Source: Pseudevernia furfuracea (lineage: Eukaryota; Ascomycota; Lecanoromycetes; Lecanorales; Parmeliaceae). From it: a DNA stretch of 64,000 nucleotides. The DNA is taken from assembly GCA_022315425.1 (NCBI GenBank), contig JAIUPT010000038.1, positions 992,001 through 1,056,000 of the forward strand, read 5' to 3'. The position numbers and the translations under genes were made by a program. The notes under the pieces are model-generated. The model did not search any database and was not told where the DNA came from. It saw only the letters and a list, made by a program, of their open reading frames with translations. Position 1 is the stretch's first letter, and each line of letters starts with the position of its first letter. This document shows, piece after piece, positions 54,597 to 64,000 of the stretch.

Positions 54597-57500
54597 TCAG
54601 AAAAAGGTCCGCCGCCTCCTTCCCTTTTTGACAGCCTTGCGAGTTTTGGCAGTCTTTTCTTCCAACTGCTGCCGTGCCGAGTCGGCCCCACCATCAACCT
54701 CATCAGGCTCTACCAGCCCTGAGAGCTCCTCTTCATCCATATCGCTTAAGTCCTCGCTCATACCTCGCACAAGCTCTCTTCCTTTCCACCGCTCCTCTTC
54801 GATCTTTGTGCCTACAGGGTCAAAGCATTCCATGTACCATGGTATACCACCCTGTGAAAGTGGTTGAGAATGACCTCCAGAGCTCAATGGTGGCGTTACT
54901 GGTTCTGGAGGCGTATCCTTGCCTAGTTGGTGGGATACAAGTTCGTCGATATTACCGTTTGATGTGTGGTCATCACTAGCGGCGCCATTTGTTGGTGGCA
55001 TAGACTCTGGAGTTGGCTGTTGACGATGACCTTTGGGCTTGGCTGATTTTGAGATGGTAGTCTGCTCTCCGTGAGATGGATGGGTGATGGCGGGACCAGT
55101 CTCAATGCCAACGAGGTTGCTGGCATTTCGATTGGAACCATTAGCACTGTTCTCATCAGAACTACCTCCGCTGATGGATTGCCGTTGCTGTATAGGGTCA
55201 GCTCCACCCTCGTCGAGCTGCGATCCATTCCTTGAATCGCGTCGAGAACGCACACTGGCTTCAAGTAGCCTCTCCAAGTCGCGGAGCTCTTTTTCGTGGG
55301 GCCTGCCTAAGAGTTCACTTTCCTTTCGCATCGCATCTTCGAGTGGGCCTTTGACGGCCTTGACTATCCTGTTTGCAAGCATCTTTTTGGCCTTGTGCTC
55401 AGCGATCACGTCTTTCGATGAGACTTCACCATTGAAATGTGGCTGGCCTTCGATTGCGTCGACTGTAGGAGACGGATCTAGTGCAGCCTTGACCACGTCG
55501 CCAAACTTTTCGGAGAATGCTTCAACTGACGTATAACTACGTCTGTTCAAACGCTCCTCAAGGTCGGCGAAGCCTTCTCGGAATACCCCCTTGCCGTCAA
55601 GTCTGTTCAAGGCAGTTAGCACAGATGCGATTCATGCAAGCAAGTAGAGGGCTTACAATTGGGCTTTTTCCAGGATTGGCCACAGGACTGGTGTGATCGG
55701 GAAGTAGACGATGTCGACGATTTCTTTCAAGATCTTCACGTCATCGAGCTTCAGCTTTTCTTTTTCCTTAATTAGGCCGCTCAATTGCCTTATTTTGTCA
55801 ACCTCTTGTAAAAGCTGCTGCGCAAAATCAATTCGTCTTTGCAGTCGCACCCCGCCAGCTGCTCCCATGCCAACAAAATTTCGACGTGTGATCTCCATCG
55901 ATGAGAAGGTTTCCATCTGCAGTTGCAACCTCTTTAACAAAGCTGCGCCTCTCCGGGCTTCTCTTTTGAGAGTCCAGAACTTGCATGCTTCAGCAGCGAA
56001 GTCCTTTCGTTTCCGGATCGCAAATCGCTGTAGAGAAGCTTCCACTGTGTTATACACCGCTTGCGGTATGACCGGTGCGCCGGACGGTAGCCTCCACACG
56101 ACCTTCGGCGGCTGATTGAATTTCCGCTTTTTGGAATTAAGGGTGAATGTAAGCTTGGGATTCGAAGGCTCTTCCACTGGCTCTGGGACAGGTATGTCTT
56201 GCGTTTGTGATGCGCCCATTGTCAGTGCGGATTGTTGGCTATCGGCCCAGAGTCTGCCACGCATCGTGCGTCGATAGAAGTCCAGTGCGTCTCTAGTTGC
56301 ATTATCAACATCATGCTCTCTACGCCAGTCCGCTGGAACATGCTTGTCACAAAAGGCCTTGAGTACACTCGCATCGATACTTGCTGGTCCACCATGCGTT
56401 GACTTCATCTTGAGGAAGAGCCTGGCTCTTCTAGCGCACGTAACGTGAAAGGCAATGTAGCAGTTCTTGTTCCCACACTGTACACAGGCGCCCATTCTCT
56501 GTCGACAAATATAACAAGTTAATTTCCACCTAGCCTTTGGAACTTTCTCGACGTCCATTACCGGTTCCATGAAGGTATTGTTGCCTATAGAGACCTCAGG
56601 TATCCAGATTGCGCACAAAAGATGAGACCACCTAGAGGCATTCGTCTGCTTGAAGGCTCCATCCGTATTAGGGCAGAAGATACATGTAGGAGTCCCACGG
56701 CCGATCAATTGGCACTTTCGACATAACCATTGCCCTTCAGGTATGAAAGGCACTCCATAGCACTCCTGATGCACGGCTAGGTCGCAGCCGTCGCAAAAGA
56801 CAATTGCATTGGTATTTTCGCAGTCACCATCATCACAAATTGCGCATTTGGTGTCTTGCTCTTCTCCAAGAGCGCCAGACTCACCATTGACCGCGGCGGC
56901 AGAGCTAGAACGTGGGCGATGGGTTTGTGGGGGTTTCGGATTTGGCTTTGGGATTCTCTTTTCGAGGGCATGCCATTCCTTCTCGATCTTCGTCATTGTG
57001 ATCTCGAAGATTGCGGGTTTTATGGCCTCGACTCCATCCTCTTTTCTATGAATATTATGGGCCTCGAGCCAAAGATTGTCTTGCTCATCCATGTCGTATT
57101 CGACTCGACCAACCACAGCACTACCGATAGCTGAGTTGCCCTCGCCTTCATTTTTCTCCCCAGTGGCCATGTCCAAGTCTTCCTCAATATTTCCCTCAGT
57201 CACGCGGATCAATTTTTTGTCCGGCCGAATCCAAATCTCGCTCTCCTGGTACCCTACGTTTGCCATAGATCGGTCTACGTAGTTGAGCTTTTCGACGTGC
57301 TTCTGCTCGTATTTGAGGAAAGGATCTAAGCGGCGGAATGAAGGTTTCGGCAGCGTCAGCTTTTCCCGTGGATTGAAACCAGGAAGTGGAATGACCTTAG
57401 GAACTTCGGGTGTGCCGATTCCTTTCAGCATCGAGTCTGGTCGGCGAGGCGGGCGTCCTGGACGTCGTTTCGGAGTGACATCCACTGCTCCAGGAGTGGC

Positions 57501-58121
57501 GGAATTGCGATCATAGAGGCTGCCATTTGTTTGTGCCTCCCGATCTTCTGTCACGAACTGCTTTGCCCTTTCTCCAAGAGCTGGACTGCCATTTCTGCCA
57601 TCGAATGATGAGCTTGGTGCAGGCCTTTTGATCCCGTCAACCTCATCTGCACTAAAGACGGGAAAAAGTGCGCCAATGTCCAGATCAGGATGAAACTCAT
57701 CCCAGCTTCTTTCTTCTCTCGGCTTGAACCCATCGCCATGTACCACCGCCGCAGCAGCGGCAGCGGCAGAGCTGAATCGAGGTCTTGCTGGACCACGTTC
57801 TCTTCGACTTTCGCGACGTGGACGTGGAAATTCCACTGGTGGCACCCCGTTGGGTACATCTTCGCGCCCTAGTCTCCCCCTTGGTCCAGTGTAGTTGTAG
57901 CCTCCTGGACCTGTTCCTCCAACAGCTAATTCCGTCCCCTCAGGGGTCCGGTACCGTCCACCGCCGCCAGGACCACCCGGTACATATTTTCGACGTTTCG
58001 ACGACCGTGTTTCACCCAAGGAAGGGCTATCTGCAGAAAACATGTGTGGATCAGACCTTCGACTAGATCTAGCTCGGGTATTGAAAGCGCGGCGGCCACT
58101 GGATGAAGGAAGAGGCGCCAT
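54597..58121 (-). CDS. NTO1: NuA3-type PHD/bromodomain protein Nto1 (BRPF family)
   Basis: Nto1 scaffolds the NuA3 histone H3 acetyltransferase. Two exons (58121-55657 and 55602-54597) give 1156 aa. The basic N-terminus carries a GRPPRRP AT-hook-like stretch (about residues 220-230). An EPL1-like segment follows (YDMDEQDNLWLE, IFEITMTKIEKEWHALEKR). The first PHD starts at C426 (CAICDDGDCENTNAIVFCDG) and is followed by a zinc knuckle and an extended PHD ending near residue 545 (CYIAFHVTCARRARLF). A bromodomain spans the intron (about 800-880: YFPITPVLWPILEKAQL, then LDGKGVFREGFADLEE). The C-terminal region is disordered and acidic with a basic end. An in-frame ATG 75 bases upstream (58196) is possible but less likely. 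Confidence 0.9.
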
Positions 58122-58533
58122 CACTGCTGTACGACCAGCTCGCGTTGCTAATGTGGTAAGCTCAGCATTTGCTAATGTGTGAGTTGAGCATATCAAGGTC
58201 TTCTGAAAGATTTGTTCAAGAAGGTTATGGAGGTCAAAAATCTGTGAATGGTAGGATGCTCGGATCAGTGCGTATTCATAGGAGCAGTCGCCGTTGATGA
58301 GGCTCAGATGCTCATTGCAGAGATGAGGTTCAGAACGCTAGCTCGGCTAAGAAAAGCTTCGGCCCGCGATTTGACGCGCTAAAAAAGGCACTAAAATCCC
58401 TGTGAATCGAGACTGAGACTCTGAGAGCGGTGAGAATAATGAACGACGAGCTCCTGCTTGATTATCACTAGCTATCCATCGTACGTGAATCTTCAAAGAG
58501 AACCCTAGCAGTTCAGTTAGTCCATAATTCCAA
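58122..58533. promoter_or_regulatory. Divergent promoter between NTO1 and a small gene
   Basis: The two start codons point away from each other across 412 bp. No specific site was assigned. Confidence 0.4.
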
Positions 58534-59095
58534 ATGTCGAACAATGCTTGGGCTAGCAACGGCCGAGACAGACAACTACCATACACTCCACCCTCAGAAG
58601 GCCCTCCAACACCCTCCTTCAACTCTCAAGAAGTGCGGGACTGCTTGAAGAACGGTAGTACTACAGAGTCATAGCATCTAGTGACCAAATATTGATGCGT
58701 ACCAGCAATCAAAACCCTCACCCCCGAAGAACTTAAAGCATCAAAGTACCAGCCTGGAAGCGCGAACAATGCGCGATCTGGGGGAGCTTGGGCTTCGAAT
58801 CGTACATCTACCAGCCTTCAAAATTCACCTCACTCGGCACTAACAACGTGTAGCTAAAACTATGAGCAATGGTAGAGACTTCTATGTCGAGCTTCGGAAG
58901 CAAGTAACGGCTATACAGCAAAGTAGTGAACGCGCTGGTATGTACATTTCGGTGCAAATTTGAACCTCATTTCGAGTTGCAAGACATATTTTGGATGTGG
59001 AATGGTCCTTTATTCCCTTGAAGTTACTTCACTATGTATTCGAACATTTGCTCGGAAGAAGAGATGCTGACCCTAAATTCTCCGTAGGCGGATAA
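58534..59095 (+). CDS. Small four-exon gene, 102-aa protein of unknown function
   Basis: Four exons (58534-58654, 58706-58801, 58854-58937, 59088-59095) join in frame with GT-AG sites. The protein begins MSNNAWASNGRDRQLPYTPP, has EGPPTPSFNSQEVRDCLKN, then IKTLTPEELKASKYQPG, SGGAWASN, and a final helix NGRDFYVELRKQVTAIQQS before ERAGG. The alternation of short polar motifs and one C-terminal amphipathic helix suggests a small adaptor or peripheral protein. I do not recognise the family with certainty. Single open frames break at each intron, so simple ORF scans miss it. The last coding exon is only 8 nt (GCGGATAA) and is the weakest part. Confidence 0.65.
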
Positions 59096-59710
59096 GATAA
59101 GGACAAACCATACGCACCATACCCTGGAGCCTTCCGGTCCCTGCTACGCACGCAAGACTTCTAAGGAGGAGCTCGCTTTGGAAATGTTTGATCCCTACGC
59201 ACGCTTGGCAACGTTCAGCGAAGTAGCAGTAAACGCTGCACATCGATAACAGCTATGCTTAAGCGCTTCGGCAGAAGCACATGCCTATTTACCTGGTTGG
59301 CATCTTCGCTGCAAGATCGTGGTAGCCTACTTGGACAACTATTTGAGGCTGAGAAATGTTAGGGATCTACATTTATACGAGGTGTACCTGCAGGACTAGA
59401 TTGAGACCGAATTGTGTTTGTATCTTATTTGCGGCTCCCAACATTGCATTGCTCCCACATTGCATGTCTTGGTCGGTTGACGAGCGTGCTTTCGGAAAAA
59501 GCGGCAGTTGCATGAACTTGTTGGTCTACGGAGTCCAGTACCTTCCACAGAAACACCACCTAGTCGTGGATCAAAGAACACCCTGAAAGCTTCCTTACTC
59601 TTCGCTTTCGGCGTGTCGAAGTCTTGGGATCATGGTTGCGGCTTACTAGTCTCGCCGGTCGCCCACACAGAGTAGGTAGTAATGCTTTCCACGTTACTTG
59701 ATAAATTAGG
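59096..59710. other. Intergenic region left of the MITE
   Basis: No gene was recognised. Short open stretches (59356-59586) look random. Confidence 0.45.
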
Positions 59711-60323
59711 TACCGCATACTTTGGCAAGTAACATACTATTCTTATATACGAATGCGAGGTATCAGGGTCCAGTTGGAACAGTATTTTATATGCAATAGT
59801 ATGTTATTACATAGACGTATGTTATATGGGATAGCCGCTAAGAGGGGCCTTTAGTAAGCATGCAACTGGCCAATGGGAGACGTCAGAGATATACGTACTA
59901 AATGCCTACCTAGCACTACGCGTAGGGACGCGATTCTCCGCAGTATCCTACCATTGCTCCAAAACACCACTGTTCTAGCTACCACACTCATTTTTCATAC
60001 GCTATGCCTCTTCCAGGTAGCTCATCTGGCTCCTCACGTCCCAATGCTTTCGAGCTTATGGTACGCAAGCGTTTAGGGCCATGTATCTAGTACTTTAAGG
60101 AGTTTTTGGAGTGGTAGGTACCTACATATTGCCCTGGTACACACCCTGACACACGATTTTTTGTACCTCGGTAATGCTTGGTTAGTAAGCATCTCCGCCA
60201 GGAAATTACCTACTTTATATGACATACACCTACTTGGTACTCAGAACGTTGATTTGGAACAGTACTGTATATGCGATAGTACGTTATAATACAGCACTAC
60301 TTTATATGCCAAAGTATGCGGTA
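59711..60323. mobile_element. MITE-like element with 17-bp terminal inverted repeats
   Basis: TACCGCATACTTTGGCA at 59711-59727 is exactly inverted at 60307-60323 (TGCCAAAGTATGCGGTA). Each outer end is TA, which fits a TA target duplication of Tc1/mariner type. Inside, the phrase around 59777 (TTGGAACAGTATTTTATATG) is repeated in direct orientation at 60254 with few changes, just inside each end. There is no transposase frame, so it is non-autonomous. The TA duplication and the 613-bp length are read directly; the superfamily is inference. Confidence 0.7.
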
Positions 60324-61009
60324 GGTAGTGAAAGCGGATCGTCTTGTTTTGTGCTCATTCATTTTATGCCGCATAGGTAGGTATGTCACGTTGCTCGCTC
60401 CTATTGGTGACAAGAAAGCATGAACTTGAAAATCGCGCATTAGCTCAGCACCCTGAGCTAGCCGATGATGGAGCTGTGATGCAAGCTAATTCGCAATAGG
60501 CAGGAGGCAAGCCCGTCTTACTGCGTTTGGTTTGCACGACTGGTTGATGTTCATCCGATATGTGCAGAGGCTTGCATAAACTTCCTTATCCCACCGCAAA
60601 AAGATATACCCCACCTGCAATCACCGGCGCTTAGCACCGAAACAAGCTCTCTGATTTGCTAAACCCAGTCGCAAGTGAGCTTCCTCTTGGATACTGTGGA
60701 AGAGGAGTTGAGGACTGGGGAAGACAAGGTATATAGACGCTCAGATTAATGTATTCTCTCCGCCCTTTTTTCCACCGATTGTCTTTGTCTTTCGATTTAC
60801 TATTTCCTCTTTGTTTGATCGATTGGCTGGTCCAATCCTGACATCGCGATCTTTAATCGTTGAACAAAGACACTTTTCATAAGTCTCCCATACTTTTCCT
60901 GTTGACCAGGCCGTCTTCCCCCCTCATCTTTCCGTTCCTCAGCAATCCGGCACAGAATCACCATCCTTCCCACACCAATATCCATCATATTCCCTACACC
61001 ACTGCCATT
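60324..61009. other. Intergenic and 5' leader region
   Basis: This region holds the promoter and leader of the next gene, with long pyrimidine-rich stretches from 60750 on that are typical of fungal leaders. No other element was found. Confidence 0.45.
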
Positions 61010-61369
61010 ATGCTTGCCCGCGCTGCCAGACCTAAGCTCATGCTTGCCGTTCCCACTGCCGCACCCGCTACCCTCGCCCTTCCGCGAACACCCATCTCAC
61101 CTTCCCCAATGAGCCCAACAGTCCGCAACACCCGCCTCAACCAGCGAGGTGTCTCCACCTTGCAGCCACCTACATTCACCTCTGCCCAGCCGTCAAACAC
61201 CAAGAGCATTCTCAAGAAGGGGCGAACATCAAGCTCGATAGGCAAGAAGCTTCAATTCAGAGACGAGCCTGCGGTCCGATGTATCAGTCCTGTCCCAGAG
61301 GATTACCACGGCATATACGTGAAGATGAGCAAGGACGAAAGAAGATGGGGGAGTGGAAGGGGCTCGTGA
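61010..61369 (+). CDS. Small basic protein with SILKKG/SPVPEDYHG motif, unknown function
   Basis: This single-exon frame of 119 aa begins MLARAARPKLMLAVPTAAPA. The first roughly 65 residues are Ala/Pro/Thr-rich. The end has NTKSILKKGRTSSSIGKKLQF, then RCISPVPEDYHGIYVKMSKD and ERRWG. The SILKK..(V/L)xF and EDY-G-x-YVKMS-x-xER-W patterns look like a conserved fungal module. I cannot name it. It may be a short linear-motif protein, since SILKxxV-F resembles PP1-docking RVxF contexts; that is speculation. The pyrimidine-rich leader supports the start. Confidence 0.65.
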   Translation: MLARAARPKLMLAVPTAAPATLALPRTPISPSPMSPTVRNTRLNQRGVSTLQPPTFTSAQPSNTKSILKKGRTSSSIGKKLQFRDEPAVRCISPVPEDYHGIYVKMSKDERRWGSGRGS

Positions 61370-63582
61370 GGGAAAAATGGGAGGGCGGTGGGGGCCGCAA
61401 GCACTACTTTGCCTCTGAACAAGCAGTTTTCCGCCCGAAACACGCGCCGAGCCGTTGGAGCTCTCCAGATGATATACAGAACCATATGGCAAGAGGCTCA
61501 GTGGCTAGCTTGTGAGGACCAATTCATGGGATAGATGATAATGAAGCATGATGTTCGCAACACACTTTCTGTGACGTAAATAAATTTCGTAGCAAAGATG
61601 TTCGTGAGATGAATAATCGATGTGGAGTTAAGACTGCAAATATACCTAGCTTTGACGTCAAAAGCTCACAATCTGGCATGACAAATTGTTCTGTGGACTC
61701 CCGCTTGGCCCTTGCTATGAAGCTAAATAGAAGTGTCCAAACAGAATGAGGCAAGTAGGTACCAATGATCGAGTTGAGACTTCTCTGAGACTCTGATACT
61801 CTGCAAGGTCCCGGAGCGAGATTCTGAAACATCGTCCTAAGTTTACGAACTTGTCTAGAAAGCTGACTTTCAACCATAAGCACTACGAGTTAGGAAAATT
61901 AATCCGAAAGCCGTTGAAAGAAGCCCCGCGATGTCCCGCATAAAGTACGAAACCCAAGGAACAGGTGACGAGCGCGGCGGTGCAATAATGATGGTGAGGG
62001 AATATACGTACCTGCAGTAGCTGTACCTGAAACTTGACCTCAAGTGGGTAAGCCTCGGGGGGCGAAGCAGCATTTTTCCCGGGCATTTTTGGGCAGCTGG
62101 TTTGAGAGAGGTCAGAGATGCGTATCATTTTTGTTCCAGGGGCGGAGTCGATCAAGCCAAAGTTCTGAAACACGAGGACTTTGTGTGTCAGATTACACTC
62201 AGCAGACAAAAGGCAAAAATTGCAAACAGGAGGACTGGTGTTTGGAAAGGAGCGCGGCAGATGATGGCGATGCTGCGCCCATTCACATTGTGGGAAATGT
62301 ATGAGGCTCTGTTCTTTAGGTAAGAACTGTACTCGTACGTGCTGTCATCACAGCCCTAGGAAGTCATGTGCGAAAGTGCGAAAGAGTCGCTCTCGTATTC
62401 CATAGTTGCATCGCATGATCAAGCCGGAGATAGATAGATAGATACTTTAGATACCTTACATATCTGTGACATCAACGGAACTTGCCGTATTCAGTGCCAT
62501 TGTCCAAGTGCAAGAAGATCATTTCTGCGCAAGGTTACTGTTTACATGGAGGAATATCCGTGGAGGATTTGGCGAGGCTCTCTCCCCACAGTCCAAAGTT
62601 CAAAACACAGATGCCCTCGTGCCTCTGTGCCTCTGTGCCTCTGTGCCTCTGCCTCACAGCAAGTCCACAGTCCGTCAGAATACATTATTGCGATTGCACC
62701 GCATGATAGAGATCTGCACACCTCCTTCCCAGTTTTCCAATTTTCCAATTCCCATTTTCCATTTTCCATTTTCCCCTCTCAGTCAGCTCGCTAAGTTTTC
62801 ACACTATAGTAGCCATCAGTAAGGTCAGTAAGGTGAGTAATGCAGAGAAGGGCAGATCAAAGCCTCAATCTTTAGAAAGTTCAAAGAGAACGGTGACCCG
62901 AAAATAGAAATGATCTTCACCAATTGTAGACTAGCTCCCGTCCTTGAACCGCGCTTACTTGCTCCAACCGCCGGAGCAAGCAAGTTGAGCAAGAATGAAA
63001 CAAAGATAGAACGGAAAGTCAGCACCAAAAGACGATTGGGCCTATAGAACGAGACCTCGTCCAATCTTGACGGTCTTCCATAGGTCGACCTGCTTGACGC
63101 TTCTTCCCATCGTGGCCGAAGAAAGCTATGTTTCACATTTTAGCTACCTGAAGAAAAGATTCCAACAATAGCCCTTCTCCTCTGGCGCCAAGACCAAAAC
63201 AGGCACCACCTGGCACCAGAGACCGCCATCATGACCTGCATGTCCAGCTTGCTGTAGAGGATTTATAAGGTCGCTTGCTTCGCCTCAACCGCATCATGTT
63301 TACTTCTCCATAACGCAGGAGTAGTCGGTAACACACCACACCGATCAGGGGCAACTCTCTCACTGCTACCTTCTCTGCTTAGCCTTCTCTTTTTCTTCGC
63401 TTTTTCTTACCATTCACATGCTTCCTGCATCACAAATGTTTCCTAGCTTCATCTTACATATATAATCCAGGGCCTTCCTTGTCTTTCCGACGATCTTTTC
63501 CTTTCTCCATATACTTTCCTTCTCCTCCCTCCCGGTGAGGTGACATCAAAGTCGATCATTACATACTTTTCTTTATCATAAG
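61370..63582. other. Long intergenic region with two small minisatellites
   Basis: At about 62620-62660 a 'gtgcctct' phrase repeats, and at 62730-62775 a 'ccattttcc' phrase repeats. A possible short minus-strand gene near 62080-61880 (MPGKNAASPPEAYPLEVKFQ with a GTACGT splice site after it) could not be completed. From about 63400 a long pyrimidine-rich stretch leads into the next gene. Confidence 0.45.
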
Positions 63583-64000
63583 ATGCCCAGAGCACCAAAG
63601 CAAACTACCACACAATATCGATCAACGCCTTACCCAGTCGCTACTTCAAACACCTTGACACCTTCAGCTATGGCATCCCACCACACATCACCCCAGGCCT
63701 TGGCCTCGGACCGCCATGCATCCCAGTCCTGGCCCCCAGAGAACGATGAGCTGCTCATTCATGCTCGTCAACAAGGTCTCAATTGGCAGCCCATTGCCTC
63801 ACAGTACTTCCCCGACAAGACCGCCAATGCCTGCCGCAAGCGCCATGAAAGGCTCATGGACAAGCGGAACAGCGCCGACAACTGGGACGGCGTCAAAATG
63901 GAATCGCTAGCCAAAGCCTATGTCGACGTCCGCGAGCAAATGTGGAAAGTCCTCGCGGACAGAGTTGGTGAAAAATGGCAGAACGTCGAAGCAAAGGTAT
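63583..64000 (+). CDS. Myb/SANT-like DNA-binding protein (5' part, truncated by window edge)
   Basis: The frame is open from ATG at 63583 through the right edge (139 full codons). After a Ser/Thr/Pro-rich start, residues about 50-95 form a Myb-like helix-turn-helix: SWPPENDELLIHARQQGLNW, then IASQYFPDKTANACRKRHER. This is the pattern of fungal Myb-like transcription factors that use one N-terminal SANT domain. A second helical segment (VREQMWKVLADRVGEKWQNV) may be part of a second SANT unit. The leader is strongly pyrimidine-rich with several putative start sites. The rest of the gene is outside the window. Confidence 0.82.
   Translation, partial: MPRAPKQTTTQYRSTPYPVATSNTLTPSAMASHHTSPQALASDRHASQSWPPENDELLIHARQQGLNWQPIASQYFPDKTANACRKRHERLMDKRNSADNWDGVKMESLAKAYVDVREQMWKVLADRVGEKWQNVEAKV

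Noticed and set aside
1..64000. CRISPR array, tRNA or rRNA genes, biosynthetic cluster
   Set aside because: No regularly spaced identical repeats, no cloverleaf with A and B boxes, and no PKS, NRPS or terpene-synthase motifs were seen.

Overview
The window reads as nuclear DNA of a filamentous ascomycete (Pezizomycotina; class not resolved). Short GT-AG introns of about 43-150 bp interrupt most genes, the proteins are typical fungal housekeeping proteins (P0, Trm82, Hem12, Fcy1, Ydj1-type Hsp40, Msh1, Mex67, Nto1), and the first 20 kb carry the AT-rich, C-to-T/G-to-A signature of repeat-induced point mutation (RIP).

Positions 1-19977 are a retroelement graveyard with no host gene. A RIP-ruined Ty3/Gypsy element (G, minus strand, about 7.6 kb without its insertions) spans the left edge to 15028. 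Element C (4603-6842, 188-bp LTRs, 5-bp duplication CTTCT) sits inside its reverse transcriptase. Element A1 (9637-14999, 182-bp LTRs, duplication TAGCT) sits inside its 5' LTR. Element B (11570-14214, 184-bp LTRs) sits inside the gag of A1. A second A copy (A2, 15960-18775, duplication ATACG) follows on the plus strand. A, B and C have no reverse transcriptase. They share a homologous 3' cassette next to a G-rich polypurine tract. Each has an LTR segment of 10-11 nt, about 30 bp after a TATA-like box, that is exactly complementary to the primer-binding site 2 nt past its own LTR, as in Tf1-type self-priming; the paired sequence differs in each family, so both partners have changed together. 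B carries an intact ORF with a canonical BIR zinc motif (C-x2-C-x16-H-x6-C) and two zinc fingers, the most unusual item in the window.

Positions 20166-64000 are gene-rich with balanced composition. In order: a METTL13/EEF1AKMT4-like methyltransferase (+), a multi-pass membrane protein (-), an APH-family kinase-like protein (+), a hypothetical protein (-), ribosomal P0 (-) divergent from TRM82 (+), a thioredoxin-fold protein (+), uroporphyrinogen decarboxylase (+) convergent with cytosine deaminase (-), a farnesylatable type I Hsp40 (+), mitochondrial MSH1 (+), a secreted or membrane kelch protein (+), a GNAT protein (+), a Sel1-repeat protein (-), MEX67 (-), an RRM/Gly-Arg-rich splicing-type protein (-), NTO1 (-) divergent from a tiny four-exon gene (+), a MITE with TA duplication, a small conserved-looking protein (+), and the 5' part of a Myb-like gene that runs off the right edge. 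No tRNA, rRNA or CRISPR was seen.

The genes do not form one pathway. P0 and Trm82 share a short divergent promoter, as do Fcy1 and the Hsp40, and Nto1 and the tiny gene. Exon boundaries were read by eye from splice consensus and protein continuity and have no transcript support.
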